The notes under the pieces were generated by a model. The model had not been told where the DNA came from, did not search any database, and worked only from the letters and a program-made list of their open reading frames with translations. A program made the position numbers and the translations under genes. This document shows positions 13,001-22,856 of a DNA stretch of 64,000 nt, piece by piece (position 1 is the stretch's first letter; each line of letters starts with the position of its first letter). The DNA is from Utricularia gibba (taxonomy: Eukaryota > Streptophyta > Magnoliopsida > Lamiales > Lentibulariaceae), in assembly GCA_002189035.1 (NCBI GenBank), contig CM007991.1, positions 1,240,001-1,304,000 on the forward strand. The letters run 5' to 3'.

Positions 13001-14273
13001 ACAGGATCCTTTTATTCATTATAGATGATCTGTGCAGGGTTATATCAGAAACGAGCCATTTGATCCCAAAAAATGGAATGTTCCCTGGAGTACCTGTAGT
13101 TCTCCCATTTTGCAGAAGGAATTGCCTCCTTCGAAAACTGTATACTGTAGGGGAAGCATAACTATGAAAAGCAAAACAGTTGCAGATGTAGTCGAGGCAC
13201 TGATTGGTGCATATCTGCATGAAGGGGGAGAGATGGCTGCTTTGTCCTTCATGTCATGGCTTGGCATCACCATCAACTTCGTTCATATACCATACACTAG
13301 GAACTTCGTAAGGAATCCTGAGTCTCATATCAATGTCAAACAGTTGGAGTTACTTCTGAACTATACATTCAAAGATGCTTCTCTCCTGGTTGAAGCACTA
13401 ACTCATGGTTCTTATATGCTTCCTGAAATTCCCAGATGCTATCAGGTATGCACCAATCTTTCTGGTTCTGAAACTTGATGAGGTTGAACAATGAAGTATA
13501 TGTTTGGATCTTATATGCATTGTGCTCCTCAATCTCATCTGGTGTTTTATCTGATCTCTTGTTCAGCGTCTGGAGTTCCTTGGGGATGCAGTTCTAGATT
13601 ATCTGATATCCATTCATCTGTATAAGCAATATCCAAACATGTCTCCTGGACTTCTAACTGAGCTCAGATCAGCATCAGTGAACAACGACTGTTATGCTCG
13701 ATCAGCAATGAAGATGCAGCTATACAAACATGTGCTTCACTGCTCATCGGAGCTTCAAGGTCATATGGATGCTTTAGCCGGAACTTTCGATGAACACTCT
13801 ACAGCAGCCACATTTGGATGGGAGTCAGAAACCACGTACCCAAAGGTAGGAGAAGTTGTACTTCAAAGCACTTCTTTTGTGGTCGAGCTAACTTCAATTT
13901 ACTGACACACCTGGTTCAGGTCCTAGGCGATGTGATAGAATCACTGGCTGGTGCAATACTTGTTGATTCCGGGTATGGCACGGCCGTCGTTTTCAGAATA
14001 ATGAGGCCTCTCCTTGAGCCTATTGTGACGCCAGAGACACTAACTCGCCACCCTGTTACGGAGCTGACAGAAATATGCCAAATGGAGGCTTACGAAATGA
14101 AGTTAGACTTCTCTTTCGAGAAGCTGAAGGTGAGTGCAACAGTGGAGGTTGATGCCTCTGGAGTATTGCATAAAGCAACATGCACCGGAGAAAATAAAAA
14201 GTCTGCGAAGCTATCAGCATCAAGAGCTGTATTAGAATCTCTTAGGGGATGCAACAAAAGACGCAAACTTTAG
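7082..14273 (+). CDS. DCL2: Dicer-like 2 (DCL2) ribonuclease, 23 exons
   Basis: RNase III that cuts long dsRNA into 22-nt siRNAs, used in antiviral and transgene silencing. Exons: 7082-7115, 7195-7282, 7406-7583, 7682-7795, 7906-8040, 8220-8304, 8383-8444, 8698-8826, 8938-9066, 9271-9397, 9477-9576, 9887-10082, 10378-10538, 10663-10881, 10996-11219, 11301-11566, 11678-12111, 12180-12283, 12427-12623, 12758-12967, 13038-13445, 13567-13845, 13920-14273. They join in frame to about 1,410 residues; Arabidopsis DCL2 has about 1,390. Visible in order: Walker A ETGAGKT, DECH box, helicase C with SVLEEGLDVQSC and QSRGRAR, dsRNA-binding fold (DUF283), PAZ-like part (VCTPHNGHLYC), RNase IIIa (ESLETLGDSFLKY and VADVVEALIGAYL), RNase IIIb (RLEFLGDAVLDYL and LGDVIESLAGAILVDSG) and a C-terminal dsRBD-like tail. 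The acidic RNase III residues appear intact. The start is the first ATG of a 34-nt exon and is the least certain part. Confidence 0.95.
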
Positions 14274-14601
14274 AAGTTGCGATCACAATTGACCAAAAGA
14301 TAGATAAGTGAATGTGAAGCTACTAATCCCCGTTCAAAACATCTACAAGATACATTTATCAGAAGAATAGAGGGCAAAAGGGAATTTTTCCAGTTTCGTG
14401 AAAGCCAAAAAGATTCCATACAGATGCAACTACGCTCAAAACTACACCTGGCTTCATAGCAAGGGTGATCAAAAGACAAAAAGAAGCAGAAAGACGCAAA
14501 GCCACCTTCCCTTACCGGAGTATTCCTTCCAGATCCCTTGTAGGTTTTTGCATAAAAACATCTATGAATCAAGAAGTTCTCGTTTCCAGCTACTACGATA
14601 G
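14274..14601. other. convergent 3' spacer between DCL2 and OSB genes
   Basis: 328 bp between two stop codons on opposite strands. It must hold both 3' UTRs and polyadenylation regions. Nothing else is visible. Confidence 0.5.
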
Positions 14602-15852
14602 TCAGCTACTTTCAGGTAGTTTCACTGGCGGCAACTTGCTTAATGCCCAAGTTGGTATATCGCTTAACCATATACCTTCGCCAGTTTCCTTGTTCTTGAA
14701 GTCTGGATATCTAGGATTCTTCTTATTTGTTCTATTATCCCACCATTTTTCAGGATCAGCAATCAGTCTTTTCAAAACATCACTTCCACCAGAGTCTGAA
14801 GGAACTTCCTTTGAGTGCATTTCCTTAACCTCGAACTCCAATTTCCCTAGTTCAAGAAGCACCCAATTGGGAGCGCAGTTAATCCACAGGCTATTTCCGG
14901 TAATTTTCTGCTTGAAGTCAGGGAACTTATTTTTCACCAACCCACTGGCCTTGTGACCGCGGTAATCATACCACCGCAGAGGGTTTTCTAAAAGATCCCT
15001 CCATAAAGCTAATGGATCGTCGAAATACTTTTTATCTCCAGCACCCTCTTCAGCCTGCTTGTCGACTTTCTCTGCTACAGCCCCTGCAGTTTGACGTTTC
15101 ACCATTACCTCAATCTCATCAGATTCTGATTTCCCGTGTATATCAAGACCAACTGCATCATCCAAAGTTGGAACCGTGGCCTCCCTTCCAGCCATTCTGT
15201 CGTCAGTTCCTTCCACCGCTTTCAAATTCTCGGTCATATTTGGAATCATCTCTTTCTTACCAACCATTCTACTATCAATTTTCTCCACGAAGTTCAAATT
15301 TTCAGCCACCACATGAAACTTCCCCAAGTTGTCACTCAGAGAAAGTCCTACACCATCTACACTCAATTGACCGGAAACGAAAACGAGATCATTCTTCTTT
15401 ACATGACAAGCCACAACATGGGCCATGTCCCCCTCAAAGAAAACAGGAATAGACATATGATTTAAGGCACCCTCACTTCCGACTGATATAACTGTAGTAG
15501 CGAAATCCTTACCATCAGAAGTCCCGAATCTTACCGGGATCCTAACGCTACCGATCAAGTTGACGAAGTTTGAAATCTTCGCTTGAAATGGAATCTCCCT
15601 CGGTTTAGGCCAAACTAACTCATCCTTTTGTTTCTTCACTCCCTCAGGAAAGGCTGACCACGCCAACGAAGGCTTCTCTGTAATCAGCTGCGGAATCTCT
15701 TCGACTTTCTTGCTGCTTCGAGTACTTCTCGTGGAGTAAAAATAAGATTGTTGGGAAGCGGTGAGAGATAAGCTTCGCCGGAGGCTATCTCTGTGATGGG
15801 CGAAGAGCTTCGCTCTCGCTGCCACCGAACTCATGGCGCCTGGAAATGGCAT
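14602..15852 (-). CDS. OSB organellar single-stranded DNA-binding protein with two PDF motifs
   Basis: Plant-specific OSB proteins bind ssDNA in mitochondria or plastids and restrain recombination between short repeats. The 416-residue product starts with an Arg/Ser-rich, acid-poor leader (about residues 1-50) fitting an organelle transit peptide. ATG at 15834 (residue 7) is an alternative start. An OB-fold follows at about residues 90-195 (NLIGSVRIPVRFG, VFVSGQLSVDG). A charged linker leads to two tandem PDF motifs: DPLALWRDLLENP to KFPDFKQK, and DPEKWWDNRTNKKN to RYPDFKNKETGEGIWL. Two PDF motifs and this length fit OSB2/3/4 better than the single-motif OSB1. The reading frame is continuous, so the gene looks intronless. 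It is divergent from tRNA-Glu and the phosphatase gene. Confidence 0.9.
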   Translation of the reverse strand: MPFPGAMSSVAARAKLFAHHRDSLRRSLSLTASQQSYFYSTRSTRSSKKVEEIPQLITEKPSLAWSAFPEGVKKQKDELVWPKPREIPFQAKISNFVNLIGSVRIPVRFGTSDGKDFATTVISVGSEGALNHMSIPVFFEGDMAHVVACHVKKNDLVFVSGQLSVDGVGLSLSDNLGKFHVVAENLNFVEKIDSRMVGKKEMIPNMTENLKAVEGTDDRMAGREATVPTLDDAVGLDIHGKSESDEIEVMVKRQTAGAVAEKVDKQAEEGAGDKKYFDDPLALWRDLLENPLRWYDYRGHKASGLVKNKFPDFKQKITGNSLWINCAPNWVLLELGKLEFEVKEMHSKEVPSDSGGSDVLKRLIADPEKWWDNRTNKKNPRYPDFKNKETGEGIWLSDIPTWALSKLPPVKLPESS

Positions 15853-15938
15853 TTCCGAGAGGCAGGTTAGGTATTTTGAGCATTTTTAGCTAAAGAAGTG
15901 ATATAATAAAAAACGGATTATGTTAAAGTTTAACATAA

Positions 15939-16010
15939 TCCATTGTCGTCCAGCGGTTAGGATATCTGGCTTTCACCCAGGAGACCCGGGTTCGATTCCC
16001 GGCAATGGAA
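15939..16010 (+). tRNA. tRNA-Glu (TTC)
   Basis: 72-nt cloverleaf. The acceptor stem pairs TCCATTG with CAATGGA, followed by discriminator A. The D-arm region contains GTCCAGCGGTTAGGAT, the anticodon loop reads CTTTCAC giving anticodon TTC, and the T-arm is CCGGG-TTCGATT-CCCGG. There is no intron. It lies 86 bp upstream of the OSB start on the opposite strand and about 225 bp upstream of the phosphatase start. Confidence 0.95.
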
Positions 16011-16235
16011 TGGCTTTTGCAATTTTTTAAAATTTATTCTATTATTTTGTTACTAATAGTGTATATTTAGTGGAATTACAGTGAAAAATAAACAAAATAT
16101 ATCCGTTTGTTGAAAAGATCAAAAGCCCCTTTTTTCGGGAGCCGCCTTTCTTGTTTCATCTACATTTCCCCACTCTGATTTGATTTCACAATTGTGTGTC
16201 AATTTGTTGCCTCGCCGGAGATTCAGTCGGATCCG

Positions 16236-16919
16236 ATGTCGACCGCCGGTTCTGCGCCAGGCCTGAAAGCAGTAACTCTGACCCATGTACGATATCAGAG
16301 AGGCGACCAATTGGGGCATTTACTGGCCTGGGTTTCCCTGATCCCAATTTTCATCACTTTCGGCGGCTTCGCTTCTCACTTCATCTTCCGCCGCGAGCTT
16401 CAGGGATTTCTGTTCGCGTTGGGTCTCTTGATCTCGCAGGTTATAAACGAAACTGTGAAAACAACTGTCCAGCAGTCGCGGCCCGAGACCTGCGAGTTGC
16501 TCGAGATCTGCGATTCGCACGGCTGGCCCTCGAGCCACTCTCAGTACATGTTTTTTTTCGCGGTTTATTTAACCCTGCTGACGTATTATAGAATTGGAGT
16601 ATTGTTCAGAAAGCAATTGGTGATGGTTGCGCTCGTTGTGTGGCCATTAGCTGTCTTCACAATGTATTCTAGGGTTTATTTAGGGTACCATACGGTGGGG
16701 CAAGTATTCGCCGGTGCGGCTTTGGGTTCTTTTTTGGGAGGTGGGTGGTTTTGGGTAGTTAGTAAGTACCTCAAGCACCATTTTCCGGCCATTGAAGAGA
16801 GCGCTTTTGGGAGATTCTTTTATCTGAAGGACACTTCTCATATTCCAAATGTTTTGCTGTTCGAGTATGAGAACGCAAGAGCTGCAAGGAAGCACGCCTC
16901 CTACAGGCGCTCGGATTGA
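16236..16919 (+). CDS. LPPG: lipid phosphate phosphatase gamma / dolichyl-diphosphatase-like, chloroplast
   Basis: PAP2-superfamily membrane phosphatase. Plant LPP-gamma dephosphorylates phosphatidic acid in the plastid envelope, and yeast relatives act on dolichyl diphosphate. The 227-residue intronless product has the three signature motifs: KTTVQQSRP, the PSSHS core in GWPSSHSQYMFFF, and SRVYLGYHTVGQVFAG. Hydrophobic segments around residues 25-45, 55-70, 110-125, 140-155 and 175-195 fit a multipass protein. The N-terminus KAVTLTHVRYQRGDQLGH and the C-terminus KDTSHIPNVLLFEYENARAARK match the gamma type closely. The start is the first in-frame ATG and gives the family's usual length of about 226. 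Confidence 0.94.
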   Translation: MSTAGSAPGLKAVTLTHVRYQRGDQLGHLLAWVSLIPIFITFGGFASHFIFRRELQGFLFALGLLISQVINETVKTTVQQSRPETCELLEICDSHGWPSSHSQYMFFFAVYLTLLTYYRIGVLFRKQLVMVALVVWPLAVFTMYSRVYLGYHTVGQVFAGAALGSFLGGGWFWVVSKYLKHHFPAIEESAFGRFFYLKDTSHIPNVLLFEYENARAARKHASYRRSD

Positions 16920-17851
16920 TATAAAGGTAAACTTTTGTGTTGGTTTCCTTTCAGTTGAGCTCTATCTTCCCTTTATTGGATTTTCTAAAAGTCATCACGA
17001 AAGCCCCATCTGCATTTAGCTTGGCAATCACACCGTCTGTGACGGCTGCTGTACTTACACTTCAGTTGCAAGCTGATTTGCTTTGTTGATGCATTGGATC
17101 CAGTTATAAATTTCCAGTCCAGAAGTCTCCATTGAATCCATTGCTGGGAATAATCAAGTCCTTCTACTATGCATTTTTCTTAGTAGCGTTGTGTTTCTTC
17201 TTGAGCCTTGTTCTTTTCCGTGTTTTGTGTATGAACTCCCTTCACCTTTCAGGCACACCGTGCAGCAGCCCTTCGGAGCTGAGAATAAGTGCAGTTCTCC
17301 ATGGAATCCAGAACATAAATCAGAGCATATGATTCTCTTGAAGCCATCGATCTTAGTGATCTTGATTGCTGATTTAGGTCCTAAATTCCTCTGGTAACAC
17401 AAAACTGTGGCTTTAGGTGTAATCTTGCTTCTTCATGTACTGCAGACTGCTTAGTTTTCACGAGCACTTCTTGTTGCTGCATTACACAGTACACACGTTG
17501 CTTCATTGCAATGTTTTTGTTTCCGTACCATTCAATTATTTTATTGTTTTATTTTAATAAAAATATTGGGAAGAAAGTGAAAGGAGCAAATGTCGATTGA
17601 CTCAAAGGAGCACTCGCGTAGCATTCACACATTGATTTTGGTGCCTTGACAAAAGGACATTTCTGTCTTACTTTTTTCCCAAAGACTTTTGAAGAAAAGG
17701 AGAAGAGTCCGGGGCCGTACTCCGTGTCTCTCTCTCAACTTAATAAGAAGGCGGTCACGCAAACTTCTTTCCTTCTCCTCTCCCACGAAGCAGCAGGATT
17801 TAGCAATCAAGTAGCGACACGGGGACTCCGCCACGCACCGAAACCGGAAAA
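16920..17851. other. spacer: LPPG 3' UTR and upstream region of the next gene
   Basis: No supported gene. Roughly the first 500 bp look like transcribed 3' UTR, and an AT-rich patch at 17530-17570 separates it from the leader of the gene at 17852. The leader (17640-17851) is GC-richer with CT tracts. Confidence 0.45.
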
Positions 17852-18649
17852 ATGAAGCCGGCGATGACGAAGCCGCCGTTATGCAGTCCCAGCAGGGCGG
17901 CAGCAGCGCCGGAGAAGTTCCCTCCTCCGTTGATGCGCTTCTTGAGAAGCAACGGCGGAAGCAAAAGCCGAGGAGTAAGGTCGCGCGCCAGCCCAATCTT
18001 CTACCGCCGCACCCGGAAGTCGTTGGCGGCTCCCCCGACACAAGAACCGTCTTCCCCGAAAGTCACCTGCATGGGGCAAGTCCGGGTCCGCCGTGCCGTC
18101 AAATCTCGCCACCGCTTTTCGCGGTGGCTCAATTTCAAACGCTTCCTGTTCTCCTGCCCCAATTTCAGAGATCAGAAAATGTGGATAGGTAACGTGTTCA
18201 AGGGGAACTGGGGTTTCTGTTGTCGGAGCGGTTACTGCAAGAAAGTGGACGACGGGATCGAGAATTCATTCAGGATATACTCCAATCGAAGAAGAAAATA
18301 CGTCCCGGAGAACGATAACAATGTCGAAACTGGCGCCCTGGTTCACTCATCATCTTCTCCACCGCGGAACGCTCTGATCCTGATGCGGTGCAGATCCGCT
18401 CCGTACAGGTCTTCTTCATTAGCAGGCAGATTCTTCAGCGAAAATGAACACAAATCGGTGGAAACCCAAAAACCCACAACCCCAGAGACCGAAAACAACA
18501 GAGAAAGCGAGGATTCAATCGAAGAATCGATGAGAAAACAAACAGTGATGCACCCATTGCTGCTAACGAGGTGCAAATCAGAGCCCGCGAGAACCGGCGA
18601 AAGACTCAACCCAGAAACAACCATATTCAAACGAAGGTTAGAAATCTAA
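17852..18649 (+). CDS. uncharacterised basic plant protein with CMGQVRVRR and RCKSEPAR motifs
   Basis: 265-residue intronless frame. It is Ser/Arg/Lys/Pro-rich and mostly disordered, with no membrane segment. Three short blocks stand out: SPKVTCMGQVRVRR (about residues 66-80) with the following basic, aromatic stretch RHRFSRWLNFKRFLFSC; LMRCRSAPYRSSSL (about 178-190); and PLLLTRCKSEPARTGERL (about 235-252). I recall the same blocks in a plant family sometimes labelled protamine P1-like, of unknown function. Its place just before S1FA agrees with conserved gene order seen in Arabidopsis. The reading frame and block conservation support a real gene. No biochemical role can be assigned. Confidence 0.75.
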   Translation: MKPAMTKPPLCSPSRAAAAPEKFPPPLMRFLRSNGGSKSRGVRSRASPIFYRRTRKSLAAPPTQEPSSPKVTCMGQVRVRRAVKSRHRFSRWLNFKRFLFSCPNFRDQKMWIGNVFKGNWGFCCRSGYCKKVDDGIENSFRIYSNRRRKYVPENDNNVETGALVHSSSSPPRNALILMRCRSAPYRSSSLAGRFFSENEHKSVETQKPTTPETENNRESEDSIEESMRKQTVMHPLLLTRCKSEPARTGERLNPETTIFKRRLEI

Positions 18650-19276
18650 TCACCCCTTAATCTCATACCATGACTTGTAAAACAGTTTTTTTTTTTCCAA
18701 CGGCAAGCATGACTTGCAACACATTGATGCAAAAAAGATTCAGTTTTTAGTCATTAGTGTTTTAATTAGCTTTAGTTAGCGAAATCTCAATGGTAACCCC
18801 TGCAGCTGGTGCTGTTTGGTCTGTGGGGGTCATTTCGTGTTGGTGAAGGTGGGAACAGTTGAATTCAATGCATACGGTTGCAAAGACATTAGGAGAATTC
18901 AATTATTGCGGGTAGCATCTTAGCTCCTTGATGGAAGGAAGGGGCACCAGCCTGTGCTTTCCATAGGCTGGCACGCTCGCTCCATCTTCAAACATATAAG
19001 CACAGATTCACTGACCCCAGTTAAATGGCAAAAAAAAATGGTAAAAATTTCATTTTTACTGCGACAAATCACCCCTGCAGCAAAAGCATAATGCCATGCA
19101 TCGACAACTAGGAAGTAAAGGTTCATGGTTAGAGCATGGAAGAACAGGGTGTCCCATTTTCTCAGACTCCTTGGAAATGCATTGCTCACCCAAACAAGAA
19201 CATTGACAACAAACGGCGACTGGCTCGATTAGTTCACACTTGCAATGGGAAGAGGCAACCGAAGAATCTGAGTGGT
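18650..19276. other. convergent 3' spacer before S1FA
   Basis: Lies between the stop of the plus-strand gene at 18649 and the stop of S1FA at 19277. It should contain both 3' UTRs. No other feature was seen. Confidence 0.45.
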
Positions 19277-20204
19277 CTATTCTCCTGGCGCAGAGACGCC
19301 TTGCTTGAGGCGTTCCCTTTTCATCTTCTTCTTAGAGACGGGCTTCTTTTTCTTGTGGGGGAGCGTTTTCTGGGCATACATGTACATTACATAGTTACCA
19401 ACCAGGAATAGTACAACCAGACCACCAACAAGGAGCAACACGATGAGTCCCGGGTTGGATCCCTTTGCATCAACACCCTGGATAAAAATGCTTAGGTGCA
19501 TAAGCAGAATGGATCATATGCTAATGATACAACACAGTGGAACATAAAAAGACAGGCGGTCATCAGCTTTTAAGGAAGAAGCTCCATTAAGCTGTCGACC
19601 GTATCATAACTTATGTACAGCAACTTCTTAAATTAAATATGGTTCGAAGCTGCAACTGAACCACTTTTTTCTTCTGATGAATACATTATGCAAGAGCTTG
19701 CTCTTGGAGAATCAACAGAGGAAAAAGATGAAGGAAAGGCATGAACGATCGAAATCACCGTAATGCAACAGGTCACAACTTTAAGACTTGGTTTACCGAC
19801 GACCGAGATATTGACAGATGAAAAATAAGTAAACAAAAATCAATCATCGCAAAATGAAAACCACTCTTCTTAATCCACACGTCTAACAAAAACACCTCAA
19901 ATTGGTTCAACAAATTCATTCCAATCCCAGCTGAAGAAAAACCCTGTTCAAGAAATTGAATGCATGCATAATAACTGCAAATCCATTAACAGGGGAAAAT
20001 TAAAAATACTGAAGTCAAGAGAAGAGAAGTCGGTACAGCCATGCGAAGAAGAAAGTAACTCGCGAAACCGGGAATTGACTACAAGATAAGCAAATCTACA
20101 CAAAAATAGGGTGAATTAAAGCAGGGATCTAAAGTAAAGGAGGTATATACCACTGGATCAAAAGACGGAGGCGTCTGATATTCGAAATCCTCCCCGTTGT
20201 CCAT
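19277..20204 (-). CDS. S1FA: S1FA-like DNA-binding protein
   Basis: Two exons on the minus strand: 20204-20151 (18 codons, [18 protein letters not shown]) and 19477-19277. They are joined by a GT-AG intron of about 670 bp and give 84 residues. The core [18 protein letters not shown] is a single hydrophobic segment followed by [19 protein letters not shown] and a very basic tail ending KQGVSAPGE. This is diagnostic of S1FA, first described in spinach as binding the S1F site of plastid ribosomal protein promoters. The protein is tiny, with an apparent transmembrane stretch beside a nuclear-localisation-like basic tail, so its DNA-binding role remains odd. tRNA-Pro lies 120 bp upstream in divergent orientation. 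Confidence 0.95.
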
Positions 20205-20323
20205 CGGTTTCTTCCTTCACAGTGCTTCGCTCTCGTTCTTTCGAGTCTTCACGGGTATTTCGTGAAAAAGGTTAAAAGAAAATGTACACCAAATTTAAAG
20301 TATTAAATGATAAGAACCAAAAT

Positions 20324-20395
20324 GGGCATTTGGTCTAGTGGTATGATTCTCGCTTAGGGTGCGAGAGGTCCCGAGTTCAATTCTCGGAATGCCCC
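20324..20395 (+). tRNA. tRNA-Pro (AGG)
   Basis: 72-nt tRNA. The acceptor stem pairs GGGCATT with AATGCCC, followed by discriminator C. The D-arm region is GGTCTAGTGGTATGAT, the anticodon loop contains TTAGGGT with anticodon AGG, and the T-arm is CCGAG-TTCAATT-CTCGG. No intron. Confidence 0.95.
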
Positions 20396-20485
20396 ATTAA
20401 TTCAACATTCCTTTTTGCTTTTCCGTCCGATGGTGGGCCGACACTATATTGTTTTTATGGTTTCTAGTAAGATGCGACGGTTACC

Positions 20486-20617
20486 CTATTGGGCTTCGAG
20501 CCCAATCACGCAGCTCATACACCACAAGGCCACCCCGGATAACCCCAGCACGATGGAGAACAACTGACATGAAACAATTTCCTTAGCAGCTTCCCAGGCA
20601 TCTGCAGTCTTCTCCAT
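20486..20617 (-). CDS. possible 43-residue single-pass membrane microprotein
   Basis: Short minus-strand frame encoding 43 residues. An amphipathic start, MEKTADAWEAAKEIVSC, is followed by one hydrophobic segment, QLFSIVLGLSGVALWCMSCV, and a short tail, IGLEAQ. The architecture suits a tail- or signal-anchored microprotein and I have an impression of similar short plant proteins, but I cannot name a family. The frame extends upstream to 20764 without a stop, so a longer form is possible. It sits 90 bp beyond the tRNA-Pro gene. Confidence 0.4.
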   Translation of the reverse strand: MEKTADAWEAAKEIVSCQLFSIVLGLSGVALWCMSCVIGLEAQ

Positions 20618-20764
20618 TTCCTCTCTCACGCACATGAAAACAATTAACACCCTAAAAATGGTGATTTTCTGATGATAATTTTCCACTACACAAAAGACAA
20701 CTGAACGTTGTTTGCTGTAGAGTATTAAAAACTCCATGGCTTCACTCTTCTCATGAAAGCACAA

Positions 20765-22299
20765 AACTCGATGAAATGAATACTTTATCCAACATATGAT
20801 CAGACCAAAAGACGAAGCTCAGAGCTTGCGGTTCGCAAGGAGGCGTGAGGTCGATCTAAAATATTGATAAATGTGAATTCTGATGACATATACGTTATGT
20901 AGGTTGACCCGACAGCCGCATCGGGTCCTGCTGGTGTAGGTGTGCTTTTCACAAGCTAGGACTGCGACTGTTGACCTACCAATCATTCATTACTGTGAAG
21001 GGATGCCGACACCGCCAGACCAAGGGCATCCTCCCCATGTTATCATTGCATCAGCAACCAGAGAAAAATAAACAAACTATGGCTACCCATCACCTTTCTT
21101 CCCTTCCTTTCCCTCTGGGATATCTCCAACATCTTTCCGGGGAGTTTCAGCTCCGCCCCAGAAGCTGAAAAGAAGAGGAGTCATCACTCACCAGCGGGGA
21201 GAGGATTAGGGTTTGCTAGTGCCTCTGGTTGAAGTGGAATGAGATGTTTTCATTTAAAAAAAAAAAGAAATTTGCTCAGTTGCTGGTTGCAAAACGTATC
21301 AGTGAGCACAGTGGAGATATTCGGTGAGAAGACGACAGAGCCAAAAATATGAATCCAAAAGCAACTGAAGTGACATTATTTTAACTGCTTTTGGCAGTTT
21401 CATCTTGGACGTTACCTGGGAATGAAATATTCCCATTCCATCGCGGTCCAGCTACGCTACGCCAATAAATAAATGGCCTGGCCTGGCCACCCGGTGGCAC
21501 CATACAGGCTCCCGATTCAAGTTCCGTCTGAGTAGTCTGTTCAAGCGTATTATAACGCAGACAGCGTTCTTTGTGTGTGAGAAATGCATGTAACTTTCTC
21601 TCCTCTACTTGCGACCTGCGTCGTTTTCAGAGTAACGTGCGCAGGCAACACACTTTGACAGAGAGATGGTCATGGCGCCATTATAATATGAGTGGAGCAG
21701 GTAGGTATGTGTCGCACACCTCGTCATGCCTTAATCAGATACAGAATTGAATAACCGCGTCGCGTGTTTGAATCTTGGAGCTGCTATCAGTCACCTAATC
21801 CATGGAACGGGGGAGGGGCCTATGCCCCCTGTACACCACCCTAATTCCCATTCCTCAATCATGCCCCAGCCCCAGCCCCTCTCTCACTTCTGCAACTCCA
21901 CGTACCGAATACTCGGAGCTCCATCTTTTGTTTGACACCGAAGAGTCACCCACCGGAGCATCACAAAGATGATCAATGCCCTCTAATATAGGCTCCCTGA
22001 GAAGATGAATTCATTACTTGTACTCGCTAATCTAAAACCCGAAAGTTTAGATAATCCAAACTTATAGTATTGTATAAAGAGAGTATGAATAATTAGTGCA
22101 ATGGGGAAAACCTTAACGATCACGTTAGATTTATGCAAATTTTAAAATTATGCATATTTGATCACAATAATTTTATGATCTCGGTCATCAAAAAATGATA
22201 AAAACGTAAAATTATAAAAATTAGATAATACAAATTAAGGTAACACACTATTGTATAAGCAGCTTTTTGGAAGGTGTTATAATACACAATCTCATATAA
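20765..22299. other. gene-poor spacer
   Basis: No frame here resembles a protein. The stretch from 20880 to 21960 is moderately GC-rich and could be an untranslated or regulatory region; from 22000 it becomes strongly AT-rich. No conserved microRNA sequence was recognised. Confidence 0.4.
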
Positions 22300-22591
22300 G
22301 AGCATATTTATCAATATCCTTAAATGTTGACTTGGCATTTCCGGAAATTGAGTTATTGAGTTTCTTTTATTAAGTTTTTTTTATGTTTGTATCAATTTCC
22401 GAAAATCATAATATTAAAATAATATTAAAATAAATAGTATAAATTATATTTTAAATGGTTTCCGGAAGGAAACCAAGTTTTCTCATTTCCGTTTACGTAA
22501 AAAATTAAAAACAAGTGTAGTGGTTTCCAAAAACATTCTATCATTTCTGGAAATGCCACATCAGCATTTCCGGAAATTGGTAAAAATGGTC
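22300..22591. mobile_element. MITE with TAA target duplication and TTTCCGGAAA palindromes (Harbinger/Tourist-like)
   Basis: About 292 bp, non-coding. The left end GAGCATATTTATCAATATCC and the reverse complement of the right end pair at roughly 17 of 21 positions, and both sides carry TAA (22297-22299 and 22592-22594). A 3-bp TAA duplication is typical of PIF/Harbinger MITEs. Inside are several copies or near-copies of a TTTCCGGAAA palindrome (22338-22347, about 22455, about 22545, about 22568), which would fold into nested hairpins. No transposase is present, so it is non-autonomous. Confidence 0.65.
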
Positions 22592-22856
22592 TAATAAAAT
22601 AAAAGTGAAATAATTAAGTATATAAAAAAATTATAGATCATAATTAATAGATTGTGTTTAATTTTTTTTAATGTAATTTACAATTTTTTTTTATGTACTT
22701 GGATTTTACGTGTGTATTCGCCGGAATTATCATATACTTAATTTCAATATAGTAAGACACAAGTATGAAGTAATTAAGGGGTAGACGAGAAAGAAAAGGA
22801 GGCGCGTACAAGTTGCAAGAATCCACCGAAATCAATCCAACGCTGAGCGCTACATG

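Noticed and set aside
14101-14130. Possible extra intron in the last DCL2 exon (AAG|GTGAGTG)
   Set aside because: Reading through keeps a dsRBD-like C-terminus in frame to the stop, so no splice is needed.
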